From positions 8,351 through 52,034 of the forward strand of contig DBZJ01000234.1 in assembly GCA_002311635.1 (NCBI GenBank): a stretch of DNA of 43,684 nucleotides, read 5' to 3'. The translations under genes were made by a program, and so were the position numbers. The notes under the pieces were generated by a model. That model ran no database searches. It was given only the letters and a program-made list of their open reading frames with translations, and was not told where the DNA came from. The DNA is from Syntrophaceae bacterium UBA1163. GTDB taxonomy: Bacteria > Desulfobacterota > BSN033 > UBA1163. Below are positions 33,307 to 41,339 of the stretch, piece by piece (the first letter of the stretch is position 1; every line of letters begins with the position of its first letter).

Positions 33307-34833
33307 ATGACCAAAAACTTTATTGAGTTCTTCAAGACCCTTAACGAAAAGCAGGTGCTCCTACTCCTCATCGGGATTGTGTTTGGCTTAAGGTTTTATG
33401 CCGTCCTGATGGCACAAGGAATTGCCTTTGATAGCGCTGGTTATGGTTTCTGGGCAAGGGATTTTTTAAAGGGCCATTTTGCAAAAGGATTATCTTCACC
33501 TGCCCCCCCTCTTTATCCATTCCTGATCTCCTTGCTGTCACCGGATACAACTCATGTTGAAATAGCGGGGAGATTGCTCTCTCTTTTTTTTGGGACTCTT
33601 GCCGTCATTCCATTATTCTATTTAATTAAAGGAGCGGTCGGCCAAAAAGAAGCCGTTGTTTCGGCGGTTTTCTATGCTTTCCATCCCTATTTGGTCACTT
33701 ATTCGGGAACGCTCCTCACGGAAGCCACTTATTGGGGATTGCTGGTTTTATCGGTCTATTCTTTCTGGACGGGGCTGAAAAAAGAGAAAGCATGGAGGAT
33801 GGCGTTGTCAGGATGCTTTCTGGGCCTGGCCTATCTCACGAGGCCAGAGGGAATTGGTTACGTTTTGGTTTATCTGGTCTGGATCATTGTAGAAGGGGTT
33901 CTCAGAAAGAAATGGTCAAAAAAATTGATTCTGATGGGGGTCCTCATCCCGAGTGTTCTTGTTTTTGTCATCCCTTACGTCTTCTATATCCATCAAGAGA
34001 CAGGCCAATGGTTGATTAGTAAAAAGGCTGTGGCACAACAATCTCAATTTTTAGGAAGGGGCGCGGGGGAGGGGGACTCTTCAAGAGGCATTGAGCAAAA
34101 TAAGTCCTTAGAAAAGAATTCTAAAATCCGAATGATCATTGGAAACATCGTTAAATATATCCCTCATGTAACCTACCACTATCTAAGGGCCTACCACTTT
34201 TCATTGTGGCTGTTTCTATTTTTTGGGTTAATAAGGGTCAGGAGAAAGGTCATCGCCTATGAATTATTCTTAGCTTCTCTGGTTCTTTTTCACCTATTTT
34301 CTATATCCACCTTTAACCCTTCAACGACCCGGTTTTCAATTCCAGTCATTCCCCTCTCCCTCTTTTGGGCTGGTATTGGTGTTTTTGAAATTAAAAGATA
34401 TTTGGAAAAAATCAGCATATGGAATCCAGAGAAGGTGACTTTCTTGTTGATTATCGTCGTAATCCTAACCCAATTGCCAGTGGACTTGAAGCCGGAGAGA
34501 GGATTTCGTGCATGGAGAAAAGAAATCGGATTGTGGTTAAAACAAAATACTCCCCAGGATGCTATCATTATGAGCAACAGGCCTCAAGAAGTATTTTATG
34601 CTGACCGAGAGTTCAGGCTTTTACCCATGGGCATTTCGCACCGCGGGATTCCTGGCAAGTCGTATAGCGAGATCATCGAATATGCAAGAGCAATAGGGGT
34701 TCGATATATACTCGTCGATAAAAATACTTATGAAACGAACCCAGGTTTTATTGAGTCAATTCAATCAAAGGACTTAAAGGAAATTTTCAGAAAAGCGGAT
34801 CGGGGGTTGGTTATTTACGAGGTGATATATTGA
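33307..34833 (+). CDS. GT39/ArnT-like multispanning glycosyltransferase
   Basis: 508 residues with about ten or more hydrophobic helices. The first extracytoplasmic loop has the acidic DSAGYGFWARDFLKG segment, corresponding to the catalytic Asp region of dolichyl-phosphate-mannose/ArnT transferases. LTEATYWGLLVLSVYSFW and YLTRPEGIGYVLVYLVW are also typical. It would transfer a sugar from undecaprenyl phosphate to an acceptor on the periplasmic side. The C-terminal ~100 residues form a soluble domain. A Gly-rich stretch near residue 250 (GRGAGEGDSSRG) is unusual. The ribosome site is weak. It overlaps the flippase start by 4 bases (TTGA). Confidence 0.82.
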   Translation: MTKNFIEFFKTLNEKQVLLLLIGIVFGLRFYAVLMAQGIAFDSAGYGFWARDFLKGHFAKGLSSPAPPLYPFLISLLSPDTTHVEIAGRLLSLFFGTLAVIPLFYLIKGAVGQKEAVVSAVFYAFHPYLVTYSGTLLTEATYWGLLVLSVYSFWTGLKKEKAWRMALSGCFLGLAYLTRPEGIGYVLVYLVWIIVEGVLRKKWSKKLILMGVLIPSVLVFVIPYVFYIHQETGQWLISKKAVAQQSQFLGRGAGEGDSSRGIEQNKSLEKNSKIRMIIGNIVKYIPHVTYHYLRAYHFSLWLFLFFGLIRVRRKVIAYELFLASLVLFHLFSISTFNPSTTRFSIPVIPLSLFWAGIGVFEIKRYLEKISIWNPEKVTFLLIIVVILTQLPVDLKPERGFRAWRKEIGLWLKQNTPQDAIIMSNRPQEVFYADREFRLLPMGISHRGIPGKSYSEIIEYARAIGVRYILVDKNTYETNPGFIESIQSKDLKEIFRKADRGLVIYEVIY

Positions 34834-36125
34834 AATTATTGAGATTGGAGGATGAGTTTCTCAGGAATGCGGGATTGATGTCCCTCGGCCTCGGCCTCTT
34901 CAACGTCTTTAACCTCCTCTATCATTTGTTTATGATAAGGGCCCTCTCTCCCGTTGATTATGGGCTCCTGAATACACTAACCGCCTTCTTCATGCTCATC
35001 ACTGTCCCAGCCAGCACGGTTCAAACAACCATCACCAAATTTGTCACTTCTTTTCAGACGAAGTCTCAATATTTTCAAACCAGAAGTTTCCTTCGACACT
35101 TTCTCTTGCTTATGGTGACAGTAGCCTCCTCCCTATTAATATTGATAGCTCTCGGAAGCGCTTTCATCTCCTCCTTTTTCCAGATCGCTTCACGAGGCTT
35201 GATTATTCTTACAGGAATTATTCTTTTTTTTGCTATGGTGACTCCAGTAGCAGGTGGAGGGCTACAGGGTTTGCAAAAATTTGGCTCCATGGCTTTGACG
35301 CTCTTTGTGAATGGTGGCCTTAAACTCATCCTGGGTATTTTCTTTGTCGTTTTAGGATGGGGATTATTGGGTGCGATGGGTGCGATTGCCCTCGCCTATT
35401 TTGTTACGGCTTCTTTATCTCTCTTCCTATTATATTTCTCCTTGAAAACGCAATGGGAGAAGGTTTGCTTGAAGAAAGACTTCACGGCCGACGGTTCTTG
35501 GCATGTTTCTGAAGCTTACCGATATTTTTTCCCAGTCGGATTGACCTTATTGTGTTTCATGGTTCTCACGAACATCGATTTAATCTTGGTAAAACATTTT
35601 TTTACACCGATAGAGGCGGGCTATTATTCAATTTCGCAAATGGTCGGGAAGATTATTCTCTTTCTTCCCCTTCCCATCGTGACAGTGATGTTCCCGAAAG
35701 TCTTTGTGATGGAAATCAAAAAGAGGAAAACCACCCCTGTCTTGATATGGAGTTTGATGGTGGCGGGATGCGCCTGCATCTTGGCGATCGGTATGTGCCA
35801 TCTTTTCCCTGAACTTATTCTCCGTTTGATCACCGGAAAGGATTATCGCGAATGTATCCCTTTAATAAAGTTTTTTTCAATCAATATGACCTTTTTTTCT
35901 CTCACCTTAATTTTGCTCTATTATCAACTCGCACTCAATGAGAGAGAGTTTCTCTATCCACTCCCCTTTTTAACCTTGATCCAAAGTGGGTTGATCCTAC
36001 TCTTTCACAAGACCTTGGTACAGGTTCTGATAGTTGTGACCCTTGTTGCTTTTTCTCTTTTGGTGATAAACTTTTATCTGGTTTACCGGCCGCGGAAAAG
36101 TAACGGGAGAGAACGATCTGTTTAG
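34830..36125 (+). CDS. wzx: Wzx-type oligosaccharide flippase
   Basis: 431 residues with about 12 predicted membrane helices. The N-terminal FNLLYHLFMIRALSPVDYGL motif is characteristic of the polysaccharide-exporter/MOP superfamily. It would move undecaprenyl-linked repeat units or glycolipids across the inner membrane. The start is a TTG overlapping the preceding stop (TTGA, 34830-34833), with GAGG at 34819-34822 as ribosome site; the first internal ATG is at residue 17. No Wzy polymerase is evident in the window, so either assembly is of single units or the polymerase lies elsewhere. Confidence 0.88.
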   Translation: MKLLRLEDEFLRNAGLMSLGLGLFNVFNLLYHLFMIRALSPVDYGLLNTLTAFFMLITVPASTVQTTITKFVTSFQTKSQYFQTRSFLRHFLLLMVTVASSLLILIALGSAFISSFFQIASRGLIILTGIILFFAMVTPVAGGGLQGLQKFGSMALTLFVNGGLKLILGIFFVVLGWGLLGAMGAIALAYFVTASLSLFLLYFSLKTQWEKVCLKKDFTADGSWHVSEAYRYFFPVGLTLLCFMVLTNIDLILVKHFFTPIEAGYYSISQMVGKIILFLPLPIVTVMFPKVFVMEIKKRKTTPVLIWSLMVAGCACILAIGMCHLFPELILRLITGKDYRECIPLIKFFSINMTFFSLTLILLYYQLALNEREFLYPLPFLTLIQSGLILLFHKTLVQVLIVVTLVAFSLLVINFYLVYRPRKSNGRERSV

Positions 36126-36146
36126 GATAGATTACGAAAAGATGCA

Positions 36147-37259
36147 TTGAGACAGTTGAAATGGTTTATCCAAAGCAGAGCGGCCAGAATGATGGATGAA
36201 ATGCGTCATTGGATAGTCCGAGATGGAAATAAGACGGATATGGAAAGAATTCTATCTCTCAGAGGAGTTGTCTTCAGGGAAGAGGAAAAAGACAAAATAG
36301 ATCCAAGATTTTGGAGGTGGGAATTCCTGGAAGGTCCTAATGGTCCGGGATTGATCTACATCGTGGAGGATGGGAGCAAGATCGTCGGACACTTTGCAGA
36401 TATCCCTCGGTTGTTTTCCGTCCAAGGAGGACCTATTCTGGGGACCCTTTCTCTCGATTTGATGGTCCATCCGGACTACTGGAGAAAGGGTATTTTTGCA
36501 GCAATGGGAAGATATGGAGCGCTGCGAGTCAAACAGGATAATGGGCTCTTTATGACAGCTTTCCCGATACGGTTAGAGACCATCCTTGGGTTGAGAAAAA
36601 TTGGTTGGAAGGACGTGGTGAAGCTTCCAGTCCTGGTGTACCCGATCAGATTTCACGGTATTCTAAACCGATACTTCCATTTTCCACCTCTGAGTCTTTT
36701 GGCAGGAGGGATAGCAAGATTTTTCTATCTTCTCTTCTTCGGATGGAAAAAGAGAAAGGAAACGAATGGAGTTGAGATAGAAAAAGTAGATGAATTCGAT
36801 GACCAGTTCGACCAGTTCTGGCAAAAGGCATTATTACTTTACCCCATCATGGGAGTCCGAAATCGGAATTATTTGATCTGGAGATATCTTCGGCACCCAA
36901 CGAGAACCTATACGATTTATCGAGCAAAACAAAGCGGAGAAATGAAAGGATATATTGTGTTACGAAAGGTTGAGCTCCTCAACTTCAATAGTACCGTCAT
37001 CGTGGATTTATTGGCATTGGATGAGGCGACACTTAGGGCGCTCGTGGGAAAAGGAGTTCAACACAGCCAACGGAAAGGAACTGATCTTTTGGCTTTCATG
37101 GTCCCCCAAGGCCATCCTTATGATAGGATCCTTCGGAAAAGAGGATTTCTCCCAAGCCCCAAAACTTTTCAATTTATGGTTTATTTCCATTCGAAAAGAG
37201 AAATGTTAAATTCTCCGGAGAAATGGTATGTCAACTGGGGAGATACCGATGTCATCTAA
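36147..37259 (+). CDS. GNAT-fold N-acetyltransferase family protein
   Basis: 370 residues from a TTG at 36147; ATGs at 36189, 36192 and 36201 are also possible and lie nearer the conserved IVRDGNKTDMERIL start. The acetyl-CoA binding region is LDLMVHPDYWRKGIFAAMGR (about residues 104-123), the GNAT motif A pattern. It is fused to a second half that resembles another degenerate GNAT domain (YLIWRYLRHPTRTYTIYRAK onward). Such double-GNAT proteins occur in polysaccharide and exosortase-type loci. The acceptor is unknown. It follows the flippase by 21 bases. Confidence 0.75.
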   Translation: MRQLKWFIQSRAARMMDEMRHWIVRDGNKTDMERILSLRGVVFREEEKDKIDPRFWRWEFLEGPNGPGLIYIVEDGSKIVGHFADIPRLFSVQGGPILGTLSLDLMVHPDYWRKGIFAAMGRYGALRVKQDNGLFMTAFPIRLETILGLRKIGWKDVVKLPVLVYPIRFHGILNRYFHFPPLSLLAGGIARFFYLLFFGWKKRKETNGVEIEKVDEFDDQFDQFWQKALLLYPIMGVRNRNYLIWRYLRHPTRTYTIYRAKQSGEMKGYIVLRKVELLNFNSTVIVDLLALDEATLRALVGKGVQHSQRKGTDLLAFMVPQGHPYDRILRKRGFLPSPKTFQFMVYFHSKREMLNSPEKWYVNWGDTDVI

Positions 37260-37347
37260 TTACGGGAAAGGAAGAAAACGTGGCCAAGAGGTTAGGGCGG
37301 AGATGCCTGTCCTGTACCATATTAGGTTCAGGGCCCGTTTCGTTAGG

Positions 37348-37389
37348 ACGATGAACGATGGACAATGGACTATTCATCGTTCATCGTCT
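37348..37389. repeat. Palindromic heptamer array, unit ACGATGA and its complement
   Basis: Six consecutive 7-base words: ACGATGA, ACGATGG, ACAATGG, ACTATTC, ATCGTTC, ATCGTCT. It forms a perfect 14-bp inverted repeat, 37347-37360 with 37375-37388. It lies in the 217-base gap (37260-37476) between the GNAT and deacetylase genes; no gene or RNA is otherwise seen there. Confidence 0.8.
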
Positions 37390-37476
37390 GTTTTTCACAT
37401 AGACGGGTTTCGTAGCCGTAACCCTAACCCAAAAAATTCGGAGAATTTCCATATTTCGAACAATTAAAGACTCCAA

Positions 37477-38316
37477 ATGGAAAAGATCAATGCATTGTCA
37501 ATTGATTTAGAGGAATGGTATCACTCAGAATTGGTGGAAGGGAGAAGGTCCTCTTTCTCGCAGGCTGAGGAGGCGACAAGACCGATTCTTGACCTGTTGG
37601 ACCGATATCAAACGAAAGCTTCCTTTTTTGTCGTAGGGGAGGTGGCGGAACAGAATCCACGCCTTATTAAGTCAATCTTCGAGAGAGGGCATGAGATTGG
37701 TTGTCATACTTTTTCTCACAAACTTGTATGGAACTTGGACGAAAGCTTGTTCCGGGAGGAACTTGAACGTTTTCATGCGGTGATGGGAAAAATTCTGGGA
37801 GAGGTCAAGATTAAAGGGTTCCGTGCTCCGTGTTTTTCTATTGATAACCGCAACAAATGGGCGCTCAAGGTTCTTTTGGATTTTGGATACCAATATGATG
37901 CGAGCATTTTCCCTTTGAAGATAAATCCTCTTTATGGAGTCAGTGGAGCACCCACGCGACCGTATCGTATCTCTTTTGAAGATGTAAGAAAAGAGAACCC
38001 CCAGAGTTCCCTCGTGGAGTTTCCTTTGTGCCCGTTGATGATCGGAAAGTTGAAGATTCCCATTTCGGGAGGATTTTACTTGAGAGCGTTGCCGTCCTCC
38101 TTCCTCTACTGGGGATTGAGAAGAATCAATCGAACTCAACCATTTTTGCTTTATTTTCATCCGTGGGAAGGTTACGACAAGACGCCTCGGTTCAAGCTCC
38201 CTCTTTACAATCGTGTTATTTCATACTACGGTATTTCTTCTGCATTGAGGAAATTTGAATTCCTTTTAGAACATTTTAAATTCACGAGAGTAGATCAGGT
38301 CCTCGGTTTAATGTAG
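37477..38316 (+). CDS. Polysaccharide deacetylase (NodB homology domain)
   Basis: 279 residues. The NodB motifs are present: NALSIDLEEWYHSE (catalytic Asp and metal-binding Asp region), KASFFVVGEVAE, HEIGCHTFSH (metal His pair), IKGFRAPCFSID, and the late YFHPWE with the catalytic His. This form, with LEEWYH near the N-terminus and a DUF3473-like end, is the one found in exopolysaccharide/PEP-CTERM-type loci. It removes N-acetyl groups from a glycan or glycolipid. There is no signal peptide, so it acts on a cytoplasmic or membrane-bound intermediate. The downstream GT2 starts 8 bases later. Confidence 0.9.
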   Translation: MEKINALSIDLEEWYHSELVEGRRSSFSQAEEATRPILDLLDRYQTKASFFVVGEVAEQNPRLIKSIFERGHEIGCHTFSHKLVWNLDESLFREELERFHAVMGKILGEVKIKGFRAPCFSIDNRNKWALKVLLDFGYQYDASIFPLKINPLYGVSGAPTRPYRISFEDVRKENPQSSLVEFPLCPLMIGKLKIPISGGFYLRALPSSFLYWGLRRINRTQPFLLYFHPWEGYDKTPRFKLPLYNRVISYYGISSALRKFEFLLEHFKFTRVDQVLGLM

Positions 38317-38323
38317 AAAGAAA

Positions 38324-39352
38324 ATGGACTCTCAACCGCTATTATCCGTGATTATTCCTAACTGGAACGGTAAACATTTCTTGGGTGAATGTATTGATTC
38401 ATTGAGGGAGCAGACGTTTCATGATTTTGAAACCATTCTAGTGGACAATGGGTCCACGGACGGTTCAGCTGAGTTTGCTGAGAAACGTTATGGTGACTTT
38501 ATCCGGACCATTCGGAATAAGAAAAACCTCGGTTTTACGGGAGGAAATAATGTCGGCATCAAAGCCGCCAGGGGGGAATATATTGTCCTCTTGAATAACG
38601 ACACGTGGGCAGAGCCCACCTGGCTCGGGGAATTGGCCAAAGCCACATCCCCAGACCGTCCCATTGGAATGTGGGCCTCGAAAGTTTACTCCTATTATAA
38701 GAGAAATCAAATCGAGGCGGTTGGTGAACTCATTTACTGGGATGGGTTGAGTCGATCACGGGGGCAATACGAGCTTGAGCGAGGCCAGTATAACGAAATA
38801 GAGGAAATTTTTTTTCCTCCCGGATGTGGTGGAATGTATCGGAAGGCGGTCTTTGACGAAATTGGTCTTTTTGATGAAGGTTTTTTTGCTTACGCCGATG
38901 ACGCGGAGATTGGTATTCGGGCGCGATTGGCGGGTTGGAAAGGTGTGTTTGTTCCAAGGGCCGTCATCTATCACAAGAATTCTGGCACCGGAGGCCAGTA
39001 TTCACCCTTCAAGGCTTTCTATGTCGAGAGGAATCGTATCTGGATCACCGTCAAATATTTTCCATTGCCTTTGTTGCTCCTCAGCCCATTTTTTACTTTC
39101 TATCGGTTTATTTTCCAGGCCTATGGTGCTCTCACGCATCGAGGGGCAGCCGGTAAATTTACAAAAAATTATTCTCCTTGGAGACTAATATGGGTTTTAA
39201 TGAAGGCGTATGGATCGGGATTGCATGGCCTCCCAAATATGTGGAGGAAAAGAAGAATCTCGAAGGCCTTGAGAAAGATTTCGTACGGAGAAATATTTGC
39301 CTGGTTCAAGCGGTTTGGAATTGATGCTAGAGGAATCTCTCTTCGAGATTGA
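38324..39352 (+). CDS. Glycosyltransferase family 2, rhamnosyltransferase-like
   Basis: 342 residues, GT-A. LLSVIIPNWNGKHFLGECID, ILVDNGSTDGSAEF, NKKNLGFTGGNNVGIKAARG and the metal-binding LLNNDTW are followed by FFPPGCGGMYRKAVFDEIGL and FFAYADDAEIGIRARLAGWK. This is the same subfamily as the gene at 29461 but clearly diverged. A hydrophobic patch near residues 243-265 suggests membrane contact. It transfers a deoxyhexose or similar to a lipid-linked intermediate. Its stop lies close to or overlaps the start of the pssD-like gene. Confidence 0.88.
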   Translation: MDSQPLLSVIIPNWNGKHFLGECIDSLREQTFHDFETILVDNGSTDGSAEFAEKRYGDFIRTIRNKKNLGFTGGNNVGIKAARGEYIVLLNNDTWAEPTWLGELAKATSPDRPIGMWASKVYSYYKRNQIEAVGELIYWDGLSRSRGQYELERGQYNEIEEIFFPPGCGGMYRKAVFDEIGLFDEGFFAYADDAEIGIRARLAGWKGVFVPRAVIYHKNSGTGGQYSPFKAFYVERNRIWITVKYFPLPLLLLSPFFTFYRFIFQAYGALTHRGAAGKFTKNYSPWRLIWVLMKAYGSGLHGLPNMWRKRRISKALRKISYGEIFAWFKRFGIDARGISLRD

Positions 39353-39384
39353 TCGGCGTTTATCAATTTGGGTTTGCCAAAATA

Positions 39385-39840
39385 ATGGGAAAGACTAAAA
39401 AGATTGGTCTCATCTGTTCCGCAGGGGGACATTATACGGAGATGCTCCAATTATGGGAGGCGTTCGAAGCGTACCCAAAATTTCTACTGACCTATCGAGA
39501 GGTGGCCACGATGAATCGAGAAGGCACCTATTATTTGGAAAACATCTTTAAAAGCCCGATGGCCTTTATCAAAGGCGTGGTGAGAATATTCACGATCCTT
39601 ATGAAGGAGAGGCCGGGTATCCTCTTCTCCACGGGCTCTGAAATAGCTGCTCCCGCTTTCTACTTTGGGAAATTCCTCTTCCGGACTCGATTGGTCTATC
39701 TGGAATGCAGCGCCCAGGTCTATCGGCCTTCTTTAACCGGGAGATTTGTTTACCCGATTACAGATTTATTTTTAGTCCAATGGAGGCCCTTGCTGAAACA
39801 ATACGGTCCTAAAGCAAAATATGTGGGAGGGCTTATATGA
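39385..39840 (+). CDS. pssD: PssD/Alg14-like membrane-anchoring subunit of a split glycosyltransferase
   Basis: 151 residues from the ATG at 39385, at the usual family start (KKIGLICSAGGHYTEMLQLW); a TTG at 39349 overlapping the upstream stop is an alternative. It corresponds to the N-terminal half of a GT28 enzyme: the GGH loop, LLTYREVATMN, and ILFSTGSEIAAPAFYFGKFL. LVYLECSAQVYRPSLTGRF and FLVQWRPLLKQYGPKAKYVG close the domain. By analogy to Alg14 and PssD it binds the lipid acceptor and recruits the catalytic partner. The partner pssE-like gene overlaps it by ATGA. Confidence 0.88.
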   Translation: MGKTKKIGLICSAGGHYTEMLQLWEAFEAYPKFLLTYREVATMNREGTYYLENIFKSPMAFIKGVVRIFTILMKERPGILFSTGSEIAAPAFYFGKFLFRTRLVYLECSAQVYRPSLTGRFVYPITDLFLVQWRPLLKQYGPKAKYVGGLI

Positions 39841-40325
39841 TTTTCGCGACTGTGGGCAACCATTATCAGGGGTTTGATCGTCTCATCAAACAAGTGGATG
39901 AGATCGCCTCCCGCACCTCCTATGATATCCTGATCCAGAAAGGGTATTCTTCCTATTGCCCTCGAAGCGCGCGGTATTTTGAATTCGTTCCCATCCAGAC
40001 CGCCATGGAATATATTCGAACATCCGAACTGGTGATTTCACATGCAGGGATTGGAACGATCATCCTCTGTAAAGAGTATGGAATTCCTCTCATTATCTTT
40101 CCGAGAAGGAAAAAGCTTGGTGAACACGGGACAGACCATCAAATGGAAATCGCCAAAGCCATCGAGGTACGGAAAGATGATCACATCTTTATCGTCTACG
40201 AAGGAGACCAACTGGAGGCGAAAATCGCTGAGGTTCTGGCGAAAAGAAAACCTGTTCCGGGAATAAATGTGGGGAGAGGCAATCTGATCAGAGCTATTCA
40301 AGCATTCATCGAAGGTCAGAATTGA
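39837..40325 (+). CDS. pssE: PssE/Alg13-like catalytic subunit of a split glycosyltransferase
   Basis: 162 residues, the C-terminal half of a GT28 enzyme. MIFATVGNHYQGFDRLIKQV is the start; LVISHAGIGTIILCKEYGIP binds the nucleotide sugar, and PLIIFPRRKKLGEHGTDHQM is the diagnostic loop. With the overlapping PssD-like protein it should form a heterodimeric transferase acting on a polyprenyl-linked glycan. A decayed fragment related to this protein lies at 41090-41227, downstream of the next gene. Confidence 0.9.
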   Translation: MIFATVGNHYQGFDRLIKQVDEIASRTSYDILIQKGYSSYCPRSARYFEFVPIQTAMEYIRTSELVISHAGIGTIILCKEYGIPLIIFPRRKKLGEHGTDHQMEIAKAIEVRKDDHIFIVYEGDQLEAKIAEVLAKRKPVPGINVGRGNLIRAIQAFIEGQN

Positions 40326-40349
40326 GAAAAACTTACGAGATAGGAGAAA

Positions 40350-41033
40350 ATGGAAAAACAGAAAATAGTTCAGAAGCAGTGGTATGAGAACAAGTCAACC
40401 CCAAAGGGAAGCAACATCATCGAAATCAGCACCCGTGATCATATCGAAAGGCTCAAACGTTTAGTCCCGGTTCGGTGGGGGGTGCTGAGTCTTAACTGCG
40501 GATGCGGAAATGGTTCTCAGAAGGATCTTTTTGGCCCTTCCGTTGGCGTGGATATTTCTTTCGAAAACATTCGTTCACTCGTGAAAGCAGGAGGTCAAGG
40601 GATCGTTGCCGATATGGAATTTCTTCCCTTTAGAGATCATGTCTTTGACTTGGTTTACGGATTTGGAATCCTTCACCACTTGAGTGATATCAAAAAGGGT
40701 GTTTCGGAAGCTTCTCGCGTCCTAAAAAAAGGAGGCTATGTTGGTTTTGGAGGAGAAAATAATGGGTTATGTCCCTTAGTCTATATCATGAGTCTCCTTT
40801 ATCGTAACTGGAGGATAGAAAAAGGATCCTACCGAATCCGAGAGGGGAATCTAAGGGAAATCTTTCAAGAGTTGGGGGTTAAAGAGTTCAAGATTTCAAA
40901 ACAAGGCATGACCATCTATGGCATGGGTCGTGCTCTTTATCAGATTACGTCTGTTATGGAAAGGATCTTATCAAAAATTAAATCCCTTCAAACGTTTTCA
41001 GGATATTGTTATATGGCAGGTAAAAAAATGTAA
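40350..41033 (+). CDS. Class I SAM-dependent methyltransferase (type 11)
   Basis: 227 residues; AGGAGAA lies just before the ATG. VLSLNCGCGNGSQKDLFG is the SAM loop with an LNCGCG start, then GVDISFENIRSLVKAG and GIVADMEFLPFRDHVFDLVY. GFGILHHLSDIKKGVSEASR has the HHL signature of the family, and LKKGGYVGFGGENN follows. A likely acceptor is a sugar or lipid carrier of this locus. The following 306 bases contain only a decayed pssE-like fragment. Confidence 0.85.
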   Translation: MEKQKIVQKQWYENKSTPKGSNIIEISTRDHIERLKRLVPVRWGVLSLNCGCGNGSQKDLFGPSVGVDISFENIRSLVKAGGQGIVADMEFLPFRDHVFDLVYGFGILHHLSDIKKGVSEASRVLKKGGYVGFGGENNGLCPLVYIMSLLYRNWRIEKGSYRIREGNLREIFQELGVKEFKISKQGMTIYGMGRALYQITSVMERILSKIKSLQTFSGYCYMAGKKM

Positions 41034-41089
41034 TGGAATTCCAGTTCATCCAAATAACTTTCAAGGGATATTGAAACAGTTGAATTTGT

Positions 41090-41227
41090 ATGGCAACGTT
41101 CATCAGCAGATACTGTGGGGCAGGGGCTATTTTAAACGCCCTGAGGTTTCAATTTGCCATCGTGGTCATTCCGAGGAGACATGAGTATAGGGAACACGTT
41201 GATGAGCATCGGGTAGAACTCGCGTAG
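41090..41227 (+). pseudogene. Decayed pssE/GT28 C-terminal fragment
   Basis: A 45-codon open frame reads FISRYCGAGAILNALRFQF, then AIVVIPRRHEYREHVDEH and RVELA before a TAG. It aligns without gaps to residues ~66-107 of the intact PssE-like protein (LVISHAGIGTIILCKEYGIP, LIIFPRRKKLGEHGTDHQM, EIA). Shared are the IS....G.G.I core and the PRR....EH...H..E.A loop. The frame is closed by stops immediately before (41081-41083) and after, and there is no start context. It therefore represents the remains of a second pssE-like gene. The surrounding sequence 41034-41339 has no other recognisable gene. Confidence 0.7.
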
Positions 41228-41339
41228 CGGTTATTCGGGAACGGGTTGACAAAAGACGAACATGGTTATGTAGCACAAAAATGAGTCATCGGGATTCGAA
41301 GCCTTAGAAGCGACGTCATTTATCTCACGCAGGGGACAC

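Noticed and set aside
34050..34085. Gly-rich stretch in the GT39-type protein as a repeat insertion
   Set aside because: It is G-rich like the hairpin repeats, but I see no paired arm and the frame is intact, so evidence is insufficient.
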